This document shows, one piece after another, positions 13,106 to 24,818 of a DNA stretch of 64,000 bases. The translations under genes and the position numbers were made by a program. The notes under the pieces are model-generated. The model worked only from the letters and a program-made list of their open reading frames with translations, made no database searches and had not been told where the DNA came from. The DNA is from Metopolophium dirhodum (lineage: Eukaryota > Arthropoda > Insecta > Hemiptera > Aphididae), in contig NC_083560.1 of the NCBI RefSeq assembly GCF_019925205.1, forward strand, positions 7,378,001 to 7,442,000. Reading direction: 5' to 3'. Each line of letters opens with the position of its first letter. The first letter of the stretch is position 1.

Positions 13106-13764
13106 GAAAACTGTCGGTCAGCCTATATGATATTACCAAGTATAATTGATGATATTATTGTGAATAAAGTAATTTATATATAACATATTTACGTGGAACC
13201 TTGTTTTAGAACTTAAGAGATTAATTGCATGTAAAAAAAATTGTGCCAATAACAAAAATTTATAAATTAAAATAAAAATATTATTTTCGTAAATATTCCC
13301 GTTTTACTTATTTTTTTTTGATTTTCCCGGTGCTTATGAAAACTACTGCGAAAATTTAACTTTTGACCCCCAAACCAAATTTAAGAGTACCAACTAGATT
13401 CATTTCCCTATCAGAAAAGATGGCGCTGAAGAAAATCTAAACATTTTTACTATCCTAAAAGGTGACTTTATTGCAAGGCTCCTGATATATTGTTACAATA
13501 GCAGTTGAAAAATATTTAAAATACGTAGGCACAATTTTTTTTTATAAGCATTCAATGTACGAATTTCGACAACATTTATCAAATTAAAAATTTTATAATT
13601 ATTTTGTAGTTAAAAATGTATAAAATGTTCAACTTTTATAGTTAAGGATTGAAAATTTAAAACAAGATTCCACGTAAATGGGTTGTATATTAATTACTTT
13701 ATTCACCTTAATATCATCAAATGTTATGATATACATAGGCTGACTAACCGTTTTCGCTCAAAAA
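13106..13764. repeat. AT-rich repeat block, also near 34430-34730 and 55970-56320
   Basis: Shared with two other places; ends with a right-end fragment of the dispersed module on the minus strand at about 13760. No gene seen. Confidence 0.6.
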
Positions 13765-15542
13765 TGTTTTTCTTATACGATTATATTATATCATTGATTT
13801 CTTTCATTCTTTTTAATTTTTAATTTGATATATTTTCTAAAAAATTGAACTTAAATTGCTTACAATAAATGTGTGCCCCTGTATTTTGTAACAATATAGA
13901 AGGAGACTTCGGGACGTCCCTGCGGTACTCGGTGATGCCTGAGAACGATTTATGTTTTTGATTATGACCTATGTCACCACTTACGCCTAATATTACACTA
14001 GATAGGCAACCATTTATGCACTCACCTGATGCTTGACTGGCAAACTATTCTACGCATGACGACAACAGCGAGGATGGGAAAGATCAATCAAAGGAATGAT
14101 GATGGTGCAGGCTAGTTATGGGGAGGGAGTCTTTGTTAGAAAGTTTTATAATACGTAAAGAAATAAAAAATCAAAACTCTCTATACGCGTGGCAGTAAAA
14201 TACTGTTGTGCGTATGCATATAAACTTAAAAACATTGACTTATAAATAAACATACAAACATAAAATAATGATTTACGCAAATGTTTTTGTACCATTGTTT
14301 TAATTAACTCATTGAAATACATGTATAAAAAAAATTATAATTGCATATCTAGATAATTATAAGGAATCACTATTCCAAATGTCAAGTCGCTATATATATC
14401 TACTATAATAGCTTAGGCTAGGTTGAATCAGTCAGGACTGCTTGTTTTATATTATTCATATTATATTTCATTTTAATACATTTTTTAATCCAATAATTGT
14501 TAAAAAAAAATATTATTTTACATTCCATTTTCATACGTTTTATAATCCAATATTTTTTTCGAATTTATATCACATAATAGTGGCGTAATTATGAATTTGT
14601 ATAAGGGAGAGGATAGAAATTTTTTGAAACACATAATTCTAAATACTAAATAAATAAAATAAATATAATAAATACAAAATAGGTTGGGTTAGGTAGTACA
14701 TTTTTAAGACAGAATAAAAATAAAAATAATGATATATTTTAAGTAATATATTAAAAGTTTAAAATGTTTGCAATCTCATTTCTTTTTACAATTTGTTGGG
14801 CTGTTCGGGCTGTTCGGCAATAGTCTGAGACAATTTCATAACATGTGGTTCATAGGTGTAGAGTACTAGAGTACTCTTGCCACAAATATTTTTTATGTGA
14901 TTCAACCCTGAAAAATACATTTTTATTTGTTGTGCTGTCTGAGAAAACTTAGGTAGGTATACGAGTTAGATTTTTTTGTTAAACAACATTGAATGACAGA
15001 TAGTACTTAAATACACATATTCAGATAAATTTCAAATTTTTAACATTTTTGATACGACCATGCGCAATACATCTAATTTTTTTTTTAAATGGTAAGATCA
15101 ATTTTTTTACATATTTGGATAGAGTATTTTTTCCTAAACAATTTATGAATCGGAAAAAGTTTTTTTCTAATTACAAAATTTAATTTTTACGAGTAATTTT
15201 TTCAACAAAATCTAAATTAAATGCAACTTAAGTTAACAATTGTTGTTACTTATTATTGTATCCAATATTGTTATATATCTGTTTGGGCACCGATATAATA
15301 GTAAAAAGGTAGGCAAGCGGGTGTCGCTCTGCTGTACAGTACGTTACAAGTGGGTCACTATAATGGATGGTATTGAATTTGAATTCAATGATATGATATT
15401 ATTGTATAAGAAAAACGATTCTGAGCGAAGACTGTCAGTCAGCCTATGATAGTACTAGGCACGAACTATCGTGTAGTAGTTCGTGTTACTAAGTATATTT
15501 GATAATATTATTGTGAATAAAGTAATTTATATATTTATCTAT
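13765..15542. repeat. Dispersed repeat block P, copy 2
   Basis: Full counterpart of 1-1742, with an additional segment around 14900 (FTTCAACCCTG-type sequence, i.e. TTCAACCCTGAAAAATAC) that also occurs near 38150 and, inverted, near 35860. It provides an uninterrupted site for the insertion that begins at 57067. Confidence 0.85.
15321..15430 (+). repeat. ~115 bp dispersed module, copy e
   Basis: Right end of block P copy 2, in the same position as the module at 1521. Confidence 0.75.
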
Positions 15543-16584
15543 TTACGTAGATCCTTGTTTTAAATTTTCAATCCTTATAGCTATAAAAGTTGTGCATTTT
15601 ATACATTTTTAACTACAAAATAATTATTAAATTTGAAATTTGAAAATTTTCTCAAAATTCGAACTTTAAATCCTTATTAAAAATAGTTGTAGCAATGTTT
15701 TTTAAATATTTTTCAACTGCTATTGTAAAAATATATCAGGAGCTGCCCAAATCGAGTCAACATATTTTCAAAATGTTATGGTGTATAGAAAATGCTAATA
15801 CAAATTTTACAAAACATTCAGTAAAATTGTCATGTATGTACAGTTATTCGTTTTTGAATAACAATGAAATAACAAAACTGCTACATGAGCAATCGAGTGA
15901 TTATCCAATATTGTAATAATATGAATTTCAAAGGCTCGTAAAAATTTAATTTGAATTGTTGTAGACAATTTTTTGGTTAATAAAGATACATAAACTTATG
16001 AAAAATTTCAAATCTTAGATTTAAAAAGAAAAATTTTTATGAATTCTTAATTTAAAATAACTTTTTAATTTTCGTTAATATTCTGTATTTTGTCAAGATT
16101 TGATCTTTAAATGCTTATAAATAAAGACTGTGACTAAGGGATTTTAACATTTTTCAAATGTCATTGTAACGATATAGTAGGAGCCATTCATTAAATGTTC
16201 AAGCTCATTTACCCAACAAATAAAGTTTTATTGACATTCATAGAAAAAAAGACTAATAAAATTGGAAATTAGAAAATGATCCTAAACAGTTCAAAACAAA
16301 TCAATATATTTTGAAAATGTTATCGTGTATAGAAAATTCAAATATAAACGACCAGTAAAAATGTCATAAATATACGTTAATTTGCTTTACAGTTACAACA
16401 AAAACCAAAATCGATTTTGTGAAAAACCTATTTTGCGTAAAAATTCCCGATTTCCCTTAATTTTTATGTTGTTTTTCCTGTCGCTTTTGAAAACTATTGA
16501 GAAATTTGAATTTTGATCTCCTCAATGCACCAACAATATTCACTTTCCCATCGAACAAATACTGAAGTTAAAATCGAAACATTA
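15543..16584. repeat. AT-rich repeat block, also at 42885-43620
   Basis: Follows block P here and at 42885 in the same order; the copy at 42885 has internal deletions. Short frames are not conserved. Confidence 0.6.
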
Positions 16585-16932
16585 TTTTTAGTTTGTTAAG
16601 TCTGGCCTATACAAAGTTCTTAGAAAGTTATATTCAACAATGGCTATTTCGGTAAGTGGTAACTCCTTCTTTGTATTATACAAAATAATGATAATTCAGT
16701 GATAATAATTCCATTCAATTCATAAGAATATGCAATTTGTCATCAATGTTTTCTTATGACGTTATAACATGAAATCATCGTCCGTAAACCGACGAATAAT
16801 ATAAAATATTCTGTATTTAAATAATTATATTATATTTTCTATTTGTTTAAAATAAATTTACGAAAACATTATTATGTTTTATAAATATATATATATATAG
16901 GTCAACTACAAACAGTTTCTCGTTACCAAATT
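16585..16932. repeat. Repeat segment flanking the Gypsy insertion (5' flank)
   Basis: Matches 44660-45004, including the ATGGCTATTTCG/GTAAGT donor segment and a short (TA)n tract. Its right edge CGTTACCAAATT meets the retrotransposon LTR. The undisturbed paralogue reads CGTTACCACATTGTAACGC, so the target sequence is known. Confidence 0.85.
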
Positions 16933-17187
16933 TGTAACGGGATAAACCGTCACTGTATTAAAATGGTCCTTTTCAGGACCACCAAACACAACAGTATGGC
17001 AACATAATGCGACACAAGTAATAGACGCGACATATTAGAATAAGTAGTTTACCAACAGGAAAATTTCACGGAAATAACAAGCAAGAACCACATTAACAAA
17101 GCGAACACCAACGGGTCGAGGTGTGGTTATTGCTTATCAAAGCAACCATCCTCGACCAATCACAGGACAACAAAGGGAAACAAATAG

Positions 17188-17195
17188 TATATATA
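17188..17195 (+). promoter_or_regulatory. LTR TATA box
   Basis: TATATATA about 25-30 bp before the stretch GGTCAAATCATCCA. In the 3' LTR that stretch is the target site of the LINE. Identical copy at 23138-23145. Confidence 0.6.
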
Positions 17196-17974
17196 CCGGG
17201 ACAGTTCACCGGTCAAATCATCCACCACACCAGTCTTCAACAAATCTTCTACAAGTCAACAAGCACTATAGAAGACCCGAAGACCTGAAGACCCGAAGAC
17301 TATCAACGCAGCAGCAACACCGACCTGAACGACACCGGCGAAGCTGATCCGACCTAACCAGTCCACGACGACGCACCCTGAACACACCGATCTAACGTGA
17401 TCGCCCGATACCGCCGAGACTCAACAGTACCCGGCATACCTGGCTAATAAGCGCCACTTCACGGACCGACGACGCCAAGCCTACCGTGTACATCCAGCGA
17501 TCGACGACAACGGATAGCCGCCACACCGGGACCTGATTGACCCACCGACGGCAGCGTATAATATAATTATACTCCGGCGATCCATTACTGACAGTCCACC
17601 CGTTCAATCGAGTCCAGTCACACCGTTGGACGAATACCAAGACACGCCGGGAACCGACTTCGCGACGTAACTTGGCCAATCGACTATTCAGCAAGCCGAC
17701 AAGTAGTACCACGTTCCCCCCTACGGCGAGCTTATTCGAGTTTCGCCGCGAGGAAGAACCGAACCCACACGACTTGCTCGAGTCCGTGCACGGACGGTTT
17801 CTACTCTCCCCTATTATTGTATTACTTTTACGAAACGTATAGGCAAGTCCCGACTATTGTTTTGCTCGCGCCTCTTCAGGCCCGAACCCGCCCGCCGCGG
17901 CCGCTTCCTTAAGCCTGCCGCGCGGCCCGGGATAACTTGCCCCGATCATTATAAACATTACTTATTGGTTATAT

Positions 17975-17980
17975 AATAAA
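17975..17980 (+). promoter_or_regulatory. LTR polyadenylation signal
   Basis: AATAAA about 70 bp before the LTR end; the 3' LTR copy at 28334-28339 would serve the genomic RNA. Confidence 0.5.
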
Positions 17981-18051
17981 CGAATCATAACAATACACAA
18001 CGCATTGATATTTACGACACGGGACGTCACGAACAGACGCTCCGTATCAAC

Positions 18052-18071
18052 TGGCGCCCAACCCGTGGCTC
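18052..18071 (+). promoter_or_regulatory. Primer binding site, tRNA-Lys-like
   Basis: TGGCGCCCAACCCGTGGCTC lies 2 bp after the LTR. Its first 11 bases match the complement of the 3' end of eukaryotic tRNA-Lys(CTT); the rest matches only with gaps. The assignment to tRNA-Lys rests on recall of that tRNA. Confidence 0.65.
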
Positions 18072-18318
18072 AGGAACTACATCGACCACAAATCAACACA
18101 ATATACAAGTACGACGTTTACTAGTCGGTACGGCGAAATAGTATACCCGCCAACAAACCGATAAGAACGTCTATTAGTCGGTACAGTAATACCGCAATCG
18201 ATTTGTTGGAGGTTTGAATAACCAACCCGTGCCTCGGAAACTACATCGACCACGAAATCAACACAATATACAAGTTCGACGTTTACTAGTCGGTACGGCG
18301 AAATAGTGTACCCAACCA
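18059..18318 (+). repeat. Duplicated leader segment between primer site and gag
   Basis: About 95 bp beginning CAACCCGTGGCTCAGG (18059) is repeated 164 bp later from CAACCCGTGCCTCGG (18223), so the second unit contains a partial copy of the primer site. Both units include ACTAGTCGGTACGGCGAAAT, and a shortened third echo lies near 18170. The duplication gives the leader an internal decoy of the primer site's distal half. Confidence 0.8.
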
Positions 18319-18350
18319 CTCAAAAATAATAACGACACTACTGAAGCAAA

Positions 18351-19385
18351 ATGACTAGAAACTCAAATCGTCAACGAAATAACCCGATAATGGAATCCAA
18401 TGAAGAAAAAATCACTCGGCTAGAAACGACAATACGAACAATGACAGACGATATAGCTACGATGAAAGAAAACTTCAACACACGTATCGAAGCACTTCAT
18501 CAACTAATAAATGACTACGACACAAAAACAGTAGTAAACGTTGAAAAATTGAACAAAGATTTGAGCAACATAGCAAACAAACAAACACAAATGGACACCA
18601 CGGTGACAACCAGATCAAACACAGTAGAGTTGACCATGCCAACGTTCGCAGGGAACGAGCAAACCGACCACCCGAAAAGATTCTTGAGAAACTTAAACAC
18701 ATACTTAATACATAAAAAAATTGCTGAAGACGACAAAATGATCGTGATCGAAAACTGCCTAAAAGGAAAGGCAGCAAAGTGGTTCACAATGGTAAAAGAC
18801 GCAACCTGCAACATCGAAAACTTCAAAGACCTTTTCTTAAAAAACTTCTTCTCTGAAAACAAACAGTGGAGCATTTTTATAAAATGCACGGAAGCCGGAA
18901 AAGCAACAACAAAAGGCAACTACCAAGAACATTTTCACAAATGGATGGATGAATTAAAATACCTTGACTCACCAAAAATCGCAGAAGAACAAGCAATAAA
19001 TCTAGTCATTAAACATTTCCCAATAGCAATACAAGCATACATACAAAACACAGAAAAAACGTTTTTAAAAATTTGGGAGAAATTGGGAGAAATTGACGAA
19101 AAAGATCAACAAGTCGATCCAAACCCAAAACAAAAAACAACTTACACATATCACCAAAATAGGAACACAAATCAAACACCCCACACTCAATCATACGGAA
19201 GGCAGAACTTCAATAACGACAGAAAAAATGCGGAGAAAACGGTGAATCAAATTACAATAGTTCAAGACCAGGCAAAAAACAGCGAAGAAGAAACCGATGA
19301 TGAAATGCAAAAAAACTGGACTCGGGAGACGGGGGAGGATCACCCACCGTCATTGAATCCCACAGATCCAGAATACACAGAATAA
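18351..19385 (+). CDS. gag: Gypsy Gag capsid polyprotein
   Basis: 344 codons, first ATG after the leader. Gag forms the cytoplasmic particle that packages element RNA. Residues about 18-85 are rich in charged heptad-like sequence ([14 protein letters not shown]) and probably form a coiled coil. Residues about 95-255 fit the retrotransposon Gag capsid region, with the pattern [18 protein letters not shown] and [16 protein letters not shown]. The tail is Gln/Asn-rich then acidic. It has no CCHC zinc knuckle (no Cys in the last ~100 residues), as in several insect Gypsy groups. Its stop at 19383 is bypassed by the frameshift signal at 19310 to make Gag-Pol. Intact frame, no lesions. Confidence 0.88.
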   Translation: MTRNSNRQRNNPIMESNEEKITRLETTIRTMTDDIATMKENFNTRIEALHQLINDYDTKTVVNVEKLNKDLSNIANKQTQMDTTVTTRSNTVELTMPTFAGNEQTDHPKRFLRNLNTYLIHKKIAEDDKMIVIENCLKGKAAKWFTMVKDATCNIENFKDLFLKNFFSENKQWSIFIKCTEAGKATTKGNYQEHFHKWMDELKYLDSPKIAEEQAINLVIKHFPIAIQAYIQNTEKTFLKIWEKLGEIDEKDQQVDPNPKQKTTYTYHQNRNTNQTPHTQSYGRQNFNNDRKNAEKTVNQITIVQDQAKNSEEETDDEMQKNWTRETGEDHPPSLNPTDPEYTE

Positions 19386-22300
19386 AATGCGACAGGAAAG
19401 AAGCAAAACCACAGCACCCGAAGGAAAGTACAACAATCCTAACCGCAAAAGAACTGTCGCAGAATAACGAGTATGACGAAGAACCCACACAAACACAGAC
19501 ACACGGATGTCCATACATCAAAGTAACCATAGACAACATTGAACACGAAATGTTGGTAGATTCTGGGGCAGATATAAGCGTAATCTCATCGGAACTAGAG
19601 GAAAAAATAATAAAAACAAACGAACACACACCAACACTACCAATAACAGGACTAAACGTTCATAGTGCAGTTGGAAACAAATCAACGAAGGTCGATAGGC
19701 AAATCCTACTACCAATCAAAATTAATGAACATACTATTCAAGTACCATTCATTGTCATTACGGGATTAAATGAATCAGCAATAATTGGCAACGACTTTCT
19801 AGAAAAATACAAAACATTATTAGACTTCGAAAATCAATCACTAACATTGCGTACGGAACAATCATCAGTACAAACCCTGTTCACAAACAGAAAAAGGGCG
19901 ACAACATCAAAAATTGAAATGATACACACAAAAACAATGACAGAACCAATGAAGCCAAGAACAATAAATATAAGACCAAAAACGGAACAAGCATACGTGG
20001 AAGAAATTCTCGAACAATTTCCGGAAGTTTTTACGAAATACCCAGGAAAAATTCGAGGGCACAAATGCAAAATTCGATTGTCTAACACAACACCAATACG
20101 GGTAAAACCATACCCAATCCCAATAGCAAAACTAAACGCAGTCGAAGAAGAAATAAACAGAATGCTAGAACTTGACATTATCGAGAGATCAAGATCCCCC
20201 TACTCCATACCAATAGTCCCGGTTTTTAAAAAAAATGGAGAAGTGAGGCTATGCCTCGACGCTCGGAAAATAAACGACATAATAATACCGGACTGCGAAC
20301 GTCCACTAACAATCGAAACCATCCTGGCCAAATTCAAAAAGGTCAAATACATGAGCACTTTAGACCTAAGATCGGGATATTGGCAAGTAGAGCTGGAAGA
20401 GGATAGCAGAGCTCTATGTTCTTTCTTAATTAATGGAAAGAATTACTCGTACAAAAGATTACCATTCGGATTAAACGTAAGTGGAGCGGAATTCCAAAAA
20501 AGTATGGAAACAGTTCTTGGACCATACACAAATGAGTTCGTAACCATATACGTTGATGATATACTAATCACATCAGACAGTCTAGAGCAACACCTCGACC
20601 ATATAAGAACAGTGCTCAGGAGATTTAAAAACTACGGAGTAACAGTAAACTTAGATAAGTGCCAATTTTTTAAACAAACGATACCATTCTTAGGACACAT
20701 TATAACAACCAACGGTATAAAAATGGACCCAGAAAAAGTCAAAACAATCAATAACTTTAGAGCGCCAAACAACAAGAAAGAACTCCAACGCTATTTAGGC
20801 TTCCTAAACTTTTACAGAAGATATATAGACAAATATGCACACATAATTGAACCTATGATAGAACTGACACGTAAAAATAAAAAATGGGAATGGGAGAAAC
20901 GCCATGAAATAGCGTTCGAAAAATCAAAACAAGCTTTCACAGAAGAAAGCTTAACAACATTCCCGGACTTTACAAAAAAATTATATGTGAATACAGACGC
21001 ATCAAGTACAGCAATTGGCGGGGAATTGTTTCAAATGATAGATAACGAAAGAAGAACAATTGGCTTCGCAAGTAGAACACTAAAACCCGCCGAAACAAGA
21101 TACACTACGACAGAACTCGAAACATTGGCAATAATATATTGTTGCACGAAGTTCCGCCAATACCTAATTGGTCATAGATTCATCATCCAAACAGACCATC
21201 ACGCTCTCACATTTATCAAACAATGTAAATTGACGAGCGGGAGGCTAATGCGATGGGCACTTGCGCTACAAGAATTCAATTATGAAGTCGAATACATCCA
21301 AGGAAAAAAAAATATAGCAGCTGATACGCTGACAAGATACCCACAAATAGGCGAGGCAAGGACAGAAGAAACAATACGCTTGAACAAATTAGTAATGGAA
21401 ACACTTAGCAAACCACTGGTGGAAAAAATAAAAAACATAGCACTTGAACAAACCAAGGACAAACACATAAAAAAAATGCAAGTCAACAGCCACGTCACAA
21501 AAATCAACGACGTAACATTCGTAAGACAGAACAGCAACACAGTATGGCAAGTGATGATCCCAGAACACATGACCAGACCACTGACGGAAGAAATACATTC
21601 ATCAACCGGTCACCCAGGAAAATACAAAACGTACCACATAATAAATGAAGCATGCAAATTTCGGAACATGAATACAATAATTGCAACAGTCGTAAAAAAT
21701 TGTGATACATGCCAAAGGAATAAACCACTGAACTACGCAGCAAAAGGAAAAATGACAGCCCACAAACCAACAAAGATATTGGAAAGAGTGTCAATAGACC
21801 TCATGGGTCCATTACCAACCGGCCGTGGTGGCACACATTTCATACTCGCAATACTAGATACATTCTCAAAATTTATTAAATTATATGCACTAAAACGAGC
21901 AACGACAAAAGCAATAATAAAAAGACTGGTCGAAAATTACATACCAGAAGTAGGAACACCAGAAGCCATCATTTCCGACAATGGAACACAGTTCACGTCA
22001 AAAATATGGACAGCTAAACTAACAGAATTAAACATAAAAACAGTCTACTCCACAAAATATCACCCGCAATCTAACCCGGTGGAGAGATATAACAGAGAAA
22101 TTGGCAGATTGCTGCGAACCTATTGCCATGAGCAGCATTCAAAATGGCCCAACTATTTGGAAAAAATTGAATACTGGATGAATAGAATGAGGTCGGAGAT
22201 AACAGAAGCTACACCACTGGAAATACTACAGGGAAAAAAGCCGGAAAACGTAATTAAAAAATGGATCACTTTTCCCCCTCAACCTAAAGACCAAGATAGA

Positions 22301-22612
22301 AAAGAACTGTTATGCACAGTAGCAGATAGGATTAAGACAAAAGCAAGCAAACGTGAAACAAACCATAACAAAAACAAGAAATTCATTAAATATGAGGTTG
22401 GCCAAAAAGTACTAACTAGAAATCATCACTTATCAAATCTCCACAATAATGAAATAAAAAAATTATTTAACCTGTTCGAAGGACCTTTTACAATCCACAA
22501 AGTAATAAGTGACACAACGCTGGCCATCATCAACCATAAAACCAATAAAGAAGAGTTAATTAACGTCGCTGAAGTCCGTCCATACTATACGGACAAACAA
22601 GCGACAGATTAA
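19304..22612 (+). CDS. pol: Gypsy Pol polyprotein (protease, RT, RNase H, integrase)
   Basis: The pol frame opens at 19304 after two stops (19298-19303) and runs to TAA at 22610; the first internal Met is at 19550. It is in the -1 frame relative to gag. Numbering from the Met at 19550: aspartic protease D4-S5-G6, preceded by protease sequence upstream of that Met; reverse transcriptase with [10 protein letters not shown] and the catalytic Y334-V-D-D337; RNase H with TDAS (D483) and the DALTRY-like ADTLTRYP; integrase with an HHCC zinc region (HSSTGH...CDTC) and catalytic D750, D810, E845. D810 and E845 are separated by 34 residues, one fewer than the classic 35, because the usual SNGQVE is SNPVE. 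A GPF motif near the C-terminus follows. All catalytic residues are present and no stop interrupts, so the copy may be competent. Confidence 0.93.
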   Translation, partial: NAKKLDSGDGGGSPTVIESHRSRIHRIKCDRKEAKPQHPKESTTILTAKELSQNNEYDEEPTQTQTHGCPYIKVTIDNIEHEMLVDSGADISVISSELEEKIIKTNEHTPTLPITGLNVHSAVGNKSTKVDRQILLPIKINEHTIQVPFIVITGLNESAIIGNDFLEKYKTLLDFENQSLTLRTEQSSVQTLFTNRKRATTSKIEMIHTKTMTEPMKPRTINIRPKTEQAYVEEILEQFPEVFTKYPGKIRGHKCKIRLSNTTPIRVKPYPIPIAKLNAVEEEINRMLELDIIERSRSPYSIPIVPVFKKNGEVRLCLDARKINDIIIPDCERPLTIETILAKFKKVKYMSTLDLRSGYWQVELEEDSRALCSFLINGKNYSYKRLPFGLNVSGAEFQKSMETVLGPYTNEFVTIYVDDILITSDSLEQHLDHIRTVLRRFKNYGVTVNLDKCQFFKQTIPFLGHIITTNGIKMDPEKVKTINNFRAPNNKKELQRYLGFLNFYRRYIDKYAHIIEPMIELTRKNKKWEWEKRHEIAFEKSKQAFTEESLTTFPDFTKKLYVNTDASSTAIGGELFQMIDNERRTIGFASRTLKPAETRYTTTELETLAIIYCCTKFRQYLIGHRFIIQTDHHALTFIKQCKLTSGRLMRWALALQEFNYEVEYIQGKKNIAADTLTRYPQIGEARTEETIRLNKLVMETLSKPLVEKIKNIALEQTKDKHIKKMQVNSHVTKINDVTFVRQNSNTVWQVMIPEHMTRPLTEEIHSSTGHPGKYKTYHIINEACKFRNMNTIIATVVKNCDTCQRNKPLNYAAKGKMTAHKPTKILERVSIDLMGPLPTGRGGTHFILAILDTFSKFIKLYALKRATTKAIIKRLVENYIPEVGTPEAIISDNGTQFTSKIWTAKLTELNIKTVYSTKYHPQSNPVERYNREIGRLLRTYCHEQHSKWPNYLEKIEYWMNRMRSEITEATPLEILQGKKPENVIKKWITFPPQPKDQDRKELLCTVADRIKTKASKRETNHNKNKKFIKYEVGQKVLTRNHHLSNLHNNEIKKLFNLFEGPFTIHKVISDTTLAIINHKTNKEELINVAEVRPYYTDKQATD
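19310..19351 (+). promoter_or_regulatory. -1 ribosomal frameshift signal between gag and pol
   Basis: The heptamer A AAA AAC (19310-19316) is in the gag frame as required for -1 slippage, and lies two codons after the last pol-frame stop. After an 11-base spacer, 19328-19351 can form a hairpin: GACGG-GGG pairs with CCC-A-CCGTC around the loop AGGATCA, eight pairs with one bulged A. Sequence and geometry fit known retroviral frameshift sites, with a slightly long spacer. Efficiency is unknown. Confidence 0.8.
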
Positions 22613-22869
22613 TATCAATCTAAGAAAAAAGAGGTCCATTCACAGAACGGGAAATCACCAACCAACCACAACAAGGACCAAAAAATATATAAACCCGTAG
22701 AATCACCCCAGCCAAGTACGAGAAACCAAAAAACACTATTCGACAATCAAAACGAGACATCCCTCACGCAACAGATTTCGCCGCTCCCTACACAAAGCAT
22801 CGATATGACGACGCACTTTCGGATTAGAATTAGCTACCAACTCGCTCACACAGCCACTTGGTCACTAAT
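22613..22869 (+). other. Untranslated region between pol and polypurine tract
   Basis: About 260 bp, A-rich, without an open frame of note. No envelope gene. Confidence 0.7.
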
Positions 22870-22882
22870 CCGAGGGGGGAGT
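22870..22882 (+). promoter_or_regulatory. Polypurine tract
   Basis: CGAGGGGGGAGT directly before the 3' LTR start TGTAAC; the primer for plus-strand DNA synthesis. Confidence 0.85.
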
Positions 22883-23174
22883 TGTAACGGGATAAACCGT
22901 CACTGTATTAAAATGGTCCTTTTCAGGACCACCAAACACAACAGTATGGCAACATAATGCGACACAAGTAATAGACGCGACATATTAGAATAAGTAGTTT
23001 ACCAACAGGAAAATTTCACGGAAATAACAAGCAAGAACCACATTAACAAAGCGAACACCAACGGGTCGAGGTGTGGTTATTGCTTATCAAAGCAACCATC
23101 CTCGACCAATCACAGGACAACAAAGGGAAACAAATAGTATATATACCGGGACAGTTCACCGGTCAAATCATCCA
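22883..23174 (+). repeat. 3' LTR, left part (U3 to about the transcription start)
   Basis: Identical by eye to 16933-17224. It is interrupted after GGTCAAATCATCCA by the LINE. It keeps the TATA box at 23138-23145, so the LINE sits just downstream of an intact LTR promoter. Confidence 0.92.
23161..23174. repeat. LINE target site duplication, left copy
   Basis: GGTCAAATCATCCA, repeated at 27570-27583. The unbroken site is at 17211-17224 in the 5' LTR. Confidence 0.92.
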
Positions 23175-23254
23175 TCATCATCATCACTAGTTCACATCCG
23201 AACAAGTCCTACACCACTCAACTTGCAGCCAGCTTTCAGCAGCAGTTCCTCAAA

Positions 23255-23550
23255 CAGCCGTTTTCACCGCTTTCAACAGGGCATCAGCGCCCACGGTTCA
23301 CACCCGAACCGTCACCAAATCAGCCGTTCTCACGGCTCTCAACAGGGCACCAGCGCCAACAGCAAGCCGCCGCGGAAGCGACGTCTTCACCAACAGCCGT
23401 TTTCACCGCTCTCGACAGGGCACCAGCGCCCAAAACAAGCCGCCGCGGAAGCGACGTCGACGTCAACACAAATCAGCCGTTTTCACCGCTCTCCGACCGG
23501 GCACCAGCGCCCACAAGTAAGCCGCCGCGGAAGCGACGTCCCTCCGTCAA
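23255..23550 (+). repeat. LINE 5' region with four spaced repeats
   Basis: CAGCCGTTTTCACCGCT followed by CAGGGCAYCAGCGCC occurs at 23255, 23321, 23394 and 23474, with steps of 66, 73 and 80 bp. The last three are separated by GCCGCCGCGGAAGCGACGT-like sequence. Repeated 5' monomers drive internal transcription in some LINEs, so a promoter role is plausible but inferred. Confidence 0.75.
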
Positions 23551-23618
23551 CAGCTGTCGTGGGGCCGCGCCCTCACATTGCCACAGCATCCCCTCCCCAA
23601 CATCCCACACCCACTGAA

Positions 23619-24818
23619 ATGACCAGGAACAACAAACGTAGGAAGGTCGGAGACCCCTCGACCAAACCACCTCCGAAAATACCAAAACAACGATCAACTC
23701 CCCCTTCCCCAATACAATCTAATTCCAGTACATCCGACTCTGAAACCATAGACACTTTCTCCGACTCTAGCACCTCAACCCACCACTCCCTATCATCACT
23801 TACTTCCGTACACTCAGTAAAAACTCCACTCTCAACCGCCCAAGTTCCGTCCAAAACTCCTTCAATCTCCAGACCTCCACCTATCATACTGAGTTCCGCT
23901 TCCTGGCGGAAGGCCGCGCCCACCATCTATTCACTCCAAAACTTGCAACCGAGCTCTCTATCAGCAAAATCCTCCGGCGACCGGGTAACCCTACGGGCAA
24001 CCGATACCACCCAATTCCGCCTAATCCAAAAGACTCTATTACACCTAGGTACCGAATTCCACACTTTTTCTCTCCCCGAGGAACGCTCGGTAAAAATCGT
24101 TTTAAAGGGCATTCCAACCGATATATCTACTGATGAACTTAAAGACGAGCTAGTTACTCTAGGGTACTCCGTGAACTACGTCCGCCGCTTTGGCACCCCT
24201 GAAAAACCTATGCCGATATGTGTAGTGCACATCGCTGCTAATCAGACTGCTAAGGACATATTTCTTCTGACTAACTTGTTTTACTTGCAAATCTCAGTTG
24301 AACCACTAAAACCTTCTGGACCCGCTCAATGCTTTTCATGTCAACGTTTTGGCCATGGCTCTCGAAACTGCGGTCACCCACCTCGGTGTGTAAAATGCGC
24401 CGGAAACCACAATGCAAATGCCTGTCCAAAAACTCTCGAGCAACCTCCGACATGCTGCAACTGTGGTGGCCAACACACGGCAAACTTTCGTGGCTGCCCC
24501 CAATTCATGGCTCAGAAACAGCAGGTAACTCCAACTCCAACCCAAGACTTCGTTCAAAATAAATCCTCACACCCAACCTCAACCCTCCCTCCGCCACCAC
24601 CTCACCCTAATCAAAACACTACATTGACATACTCCGCAGCAACATCAAAATCAGCGCTCACTTCTTCAAATTCTCCAGTCCCACAACTAAACTTGTCGCT
24701 GATACTAAACCTGCTCACCAACCTACTAACTGCGCTATCCAATAATCATGATCCGAAAACTCTCATAGAATCAACGATCAAAACATTCCTGTCCATTCTC
24801 TCACCCCCAAATGAATAA
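23619..24818 (+). CDS. LINE ORF1 protein, Gag-like with three CCHC zinc knuckles
   Basis: 399 codons from the first in-frame ATG that lies within the LINE. The open frame extends upstream without a stop through the LINE 5' repeats into the LTR to an ATG at 23073, which would give a 581-residue LTR-LINE chimera. The product binds element RNA. After a Ser/Thr/Pro-rich N-terminus comes an RNA-binding-like region (VKIVLKGIPTDISTDELK), then three knuckles: CFSCQRFGHGSRNC, CVKCAGNHNANAC and CCNCGGQHTANFRGC. The first knuckle Cys is about residue 238 from this start. A Pro/Ser-rich tail follows. The stop overlaps the ORF2 start as ATGAATAA, which suggests stop-start reinitiation. Confidence 0.87.
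   Translation: MTRNNKRRKVGDPSTKPPPKIPKQRSTPPSPIQSNSSTSDSETIDTFSDSSTSTHHSLSSLTSVHSVKTPLSTAQVPSKTPSISRPPPIILSSASWRKAAPTIYSLQNLQPSSLSAKSSGDRVTLRATDTTQFRLIQKTLLHLGTEFHTFSLPEERSVKIVLKGIPTDISTDELKDELVTLGYSVNYVRRFGTPEKPMPICVVHIAANQTAKDIFLLTNLFYLQISVEPLKPSGPAQCFSCQRFGHGSRNCGHPPRCVKCAGNHNANACPKTLEQPPTCCNCGGQHTANFRGCPQFMAQKQQVTPTPTQDFVQNKSSHPTSTLPPPPPHPNQNTTLTYSAATSKSALTSSNSPVPQLNLSLILNLLTNLLTALSNNHDPKTLIESTIKTFLSILSPPNE

Larger units (their letters stand above)
16933..18049 (+). repeat. 5' long terminal repeat
   Basis: 1117 bp, TG...CA. A U3 hairpin lies near 16975 (GGTCC TTTTCA GGACC). A TATA box (TATATATA) lies at 17188-17195, which puts transcription start at roughly 17215-17225. A polyadenylation signal AATAAA lies at 17975-17980. 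Small frames inside the LTR (17123-17347 plus, 17392-17712 minus) are repeated in the 3' LTR and are not considered genes. Confidence 0.93.

Noticed and set aside
17123..17347. 74-codon frame in the LTR, and the 106-codon minus frame at 17392-17712
   Set aside because: Both are repeated in the second LTR, overlap promoter and R/U5 sequence, and resemble no protein family.
18475..21794. Minus-strand frames of 60-134 codons opposite gag and pol
   Set aside because: Shadows of the real genes; their hydrophobic composition is the complement of A-rich coding sequence.
22613..22869. Possible envelope gene after pol
   Set aside because: Only about 260 bp remain before the polypurine tract and no open frame is present.
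23255..23550. Spaced repeats that might suggest a CRISPR-like array
   Set aside because: Only four imperfect units with unequal spacing, in the 5' region of a LINE and in eukaryotic DNA.
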